From Bacillota bacterium (GTDB lineage: Bacteria; Bacillota; Clostridia; Oscillospirales; Acutalibacteraceae): a stretch of 7,708 bases of DNA. The stretch spans positions 1 to 7,708 of the forward strand of contig JAEWYE010000089.1 in assembly GCA_023458755.1 (NCBI GenBank). Reading direction: 5' to 3'. The position numbers and the translations under genes were made by a program. A model generated the notes under the pieces. It was not told the origin of the DNA. It was given only the letters and a program-made list of their open reading frames with translations, and did no database searches. Shown here one piece after another: positions 6,445 through 7,708 of this stretch (position 1 is the first letter of the stretch; each line of letters begins with the position of its first letter).

Positions 6445-6495
6445 AAAAGGTTGTTACACCAAAAAGTTAAGACTGCTTGGTGTAACAACCTTTTT
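6445..6495. terminator. 18-bp hairpin, bidirectional terminator of trpS and the YitT-family gene
   Basis: Arms 6445-6462 and 6477-6494 are perfect complements of 18 bases with a 14-base loop. The stem ends in AAAAGG/CCTTTT, so the plus strand carries a run of five T after the GC pairs, a canonical intrinsic terminator. It starts 1 base after the trpS stop and overlaps the stop codon of the convergent gene. The minus strand also gives CCTTTTC after the stem. Confidence 0.9.
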
Positions 6496-7363
6496 ATTGA
6501 TTACTAAGGTGAGAAAAACCACGGCCATTACCAATGACCTGAGAGGTTTCTGTAACGGTCATAAAGGCCTCAGGGTCTAGTGTTAAAATGATTTTTTTCG
6601 CCTTGGCTACTTCACGAATACTGACAGTTGTAAATAAAATATATTTTTCCTCTGAGGTGTAGGCACCCACAGCAGGAATCATGGTTACACCACGATGTAG
6701 CTCCTTAAGTAAGGTTTGGGAGAGATTCTCACAGTGCTGACTACTTGTAATGATGTAGAGTGTACGCTTACGATTAAGACCATCTACCACAAAGTTTGCT
6801 ACTTGAGAACTTAAAAACATCGTACTAACGGTAAGCACGGCAATATCTAAATCAAAGAAATAAGCTGATAATGCAATGATGATGGCGTTGATAGAGAGTG
6901 TAATGGTGGCCATATTAATTCCCAAATACTGATTGATAATCTTGGCAATAATATCGGTGCCCCCAGTGCAACCATCTGCTCTGTAAATAATGCCCGTTCC
7001 TAGTCCGTGTAGTAACCCCGCTATAATAAGAATAGAAAGGGTAGTATCTGCCTTAATGATGATGGGACTTGTTACTTCTATCCAAAAAGAAAGCATCAGC
7101 ATGCCCACTAGACTATAGCTAAGGTAGGTTTTCTTTAAAAAAAACAAACCTAGTATAAAGAGAGGAATGTTAAGGAGGACCACCATAAGGCTGACCTTGG
7201 TATTAAACAAAAGGTGAAGCAGTATAGAAATACCATTAAGGCCACCACTTAATAGATGGTTGGAAATAAGTATACCATTTGTAGCAATGGCAATGAGTAG
7301 CGTACCAATTAAAAGGCTGATGATTCGGTTGACATTAAGTAAAGGTAGTATCTTCTGTTTCAT
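6494..7363 (-). CDS. YitT family integral membrane protein (DUF161 and DUF2179)
   Basis: The 289-residue protein has the architecture of the YitT family: hydrophobic segments at about 14-34, 42-54, 57-76, 80-97, 109-127, 151-170 and 174-192, then a soluble C-terminal DUF2179 domain at about 200-280. The motif GTGIIYRADGCTGGTDIIAK (122-141) is the family hallmark, and RGVTMIPAVGAYT (224-236) is typical of the C-terminal domain. It lies in the plasma membrane with the C-terminal domain probably cytoplasmic. The substrate or role is not established for most members, so I give no function. ATG 7363 follows AGGAG with a 6-base gap. It converges on trpS and is divergent from the PHP gene, so it appears monocistronic. 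Several paralogues per genome are common in Firmicutes, so a gene symbol would be guesswork. Confidence 0.94.
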   Translation of the reverse strand: MKQKILPLLNVNRIISLLIGTLLIAIATNGILISNHLLSGGLNGISILLHLLFNTKVSLMVVLLNIPLFILGLFFLKKTYLSYSLVGMLMLSFWIEVTSPIIIKADTTLSILIIAGLLHGLGTGIIYRADGCTGGTDIIAKIINQYLGINMATITLSINAIIIALSAYFFDLDIAVLTVSTMFLSSQVANFVVDGLNRKRTLYIITSSQHCENLSQTLLKELHRGVTMIPAVGAYTSEEKYILFTTVSIREVAKAKKIILTLDPEAFMTVTETSQVIGNGRGFSHLSNQ

Positions 7364-7411
7364 AGTATTCTCCTAAGTGGGTTCATAAATAGATAGTGCT
7401 TACTAAGAAAT

Positions 7412-7439
7412 ACTATACCTTATTTGTAGGAATTTGGAA
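7412..7439 (-). promoter_or_regulatory. Candidate promoter of the YitT-family gene
   Basis: TATAGT (7417-7412) on the minus strand lies 48 bases ahead of the start, with a weak TTCCAA (7439-7434) 16 bases further upstream. The -10 is good and the -35 poor. Confidence 0.35.
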
Positions 7440-7527
7440 ATAGGTGTTTCATATTAAAAAGAAAAGAGTTAAAATAAAAGAAGCTTACAAAGCTTTGTCT
7501 AAAAATAAGTTTGGATAAAAGAAAGTG

Positions 7528-7536
7528 TGGTATAAT
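7528..7536 (+). promoter_or_regulatory. Extended -10 promoter of the PHP-domain gene
   Basis: TGGTATAAT fits the extended -10 consensus TGnTATAAT. It lies 28 bases before the ATG, leaving a leader of about 20 bases that contains the ribosome binding site AAGGGG at 7554-7559. No clear -35 box is visible at the right distance, as is usual for extended -10 promoters. Confidence 0.6.
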
Positions 7537-7564
7537 GACCTATACTTTATAAAAAGGGGCACAA

Positions 7565-7708
7565 ATGATGAAAATTTTAGTAGATACGCATACACATACG
7601 ATTTCCAGTGGCCATGCCTATTGCACCCTTATGGAAAATATGAAGGCTGCTAGTGAAAAAGGATTAAAGCTAGTTGCAACGACAGACCATACTGATACTA
7701 TGCCTGGC
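7565..7708 (+). CDS. PHP-domain phosphohydrolase, YcdX-like (3' end outside window)
   Basis: Only the first 48 codons are visible. They contain the first PHP metal-binding motif VDTHTHT (His9 and His11), the SGHAY segment usual in the YcdX / PHP phosphatase branch, and TDHTDTMPG (Asp41, His42), the second motif. PHP proteins bind two or three metal ions and usually hydrolyse phosphoesters; the combination with MPG resembles the YcdX-type phosphatases more than DNA polymerase PHP domains or HisK. The natural substrate cannot be told from this fragment. Two adjacent ATGs (7565 and 7568) are both within reach of AAGGGG, so the start is uncertain by one codon. Confidence 0.88.
   Translation, partial: MMKILVDTHTHTISSGHAYCTLMENMKAASEKGLKLVATTDHTDTMPG

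Noticed and set aside
7481..7495. Two AAGCTT copies separated by three bases, as a hairpin
   Set aside because: A 6-bp stem with a 3-base loop and no T tract is too weak to call a terminator or operator.

Overview
The window looks like a chromosomal stretch from a low-GC, Gram-positive anaerobe of the Clostridia (Lachnospirales-like). This is inferred from AT-rich DNA, strong AGGAGG-type ribosome binding sites, a protein anchored by S-layer homology (SLH) domains, and the flavour of LuxS, TrpS and the YitT-family protein. I cannot fix the species from sequence alone.

Layout. Bases 1-3995 (+) hold the 3' part of a very large cell-surface gene whose start lies left of the window. The visible 1330 residues comprise six tandem Calx-beta repeats, a fibronectin type III domain, an atrophied bacterial Ig-like domain, a Ser/Gly/Asn-rich linker, an unassigned module of about 230 residues and three C-terminal SLH domains. 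A perfect 23-bp hairpin (4002-4057) follows and probably terminates transcription from both sides. Bases 4079-4484 (-) contain three short overlapping or closely spaced reading frames. Two have very good ribosome binding sites and the third has none; together they look like a micro-operon or a gene broken by a frameshift. Next come luxS (4674-5153, -) and trpS (5436-6443, +), divergent from a shared 282-bp intergenic region with candidate promoters for both genes and a palindrome over a luxS -10 box. trpS converges on a YitT-family membrane protein gene (6494-7363, -) through a shared 18-bp hairpin terminator. The right edge (7565-7708, +) carries the first 48 codons of a PHP-domain phosphohydrolase with its own extended -10 promoter.

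The genes do not form one pathway. LuxS belongs to the activated methyl cycle and AI-2 production, TrpS charges tRNA-Trp, and the rest are a surface protein, a membrane protein and a metal-dependent hydrolase. The least ordinary parts are the recently amplified Calx-beta array, the small-ORF cluster at 4079-4484 and the palindromic luxS promoter. I saw no CRISPR array, rRNA or tRNA gene, insertion sequence, or convincing new multi-gene system.
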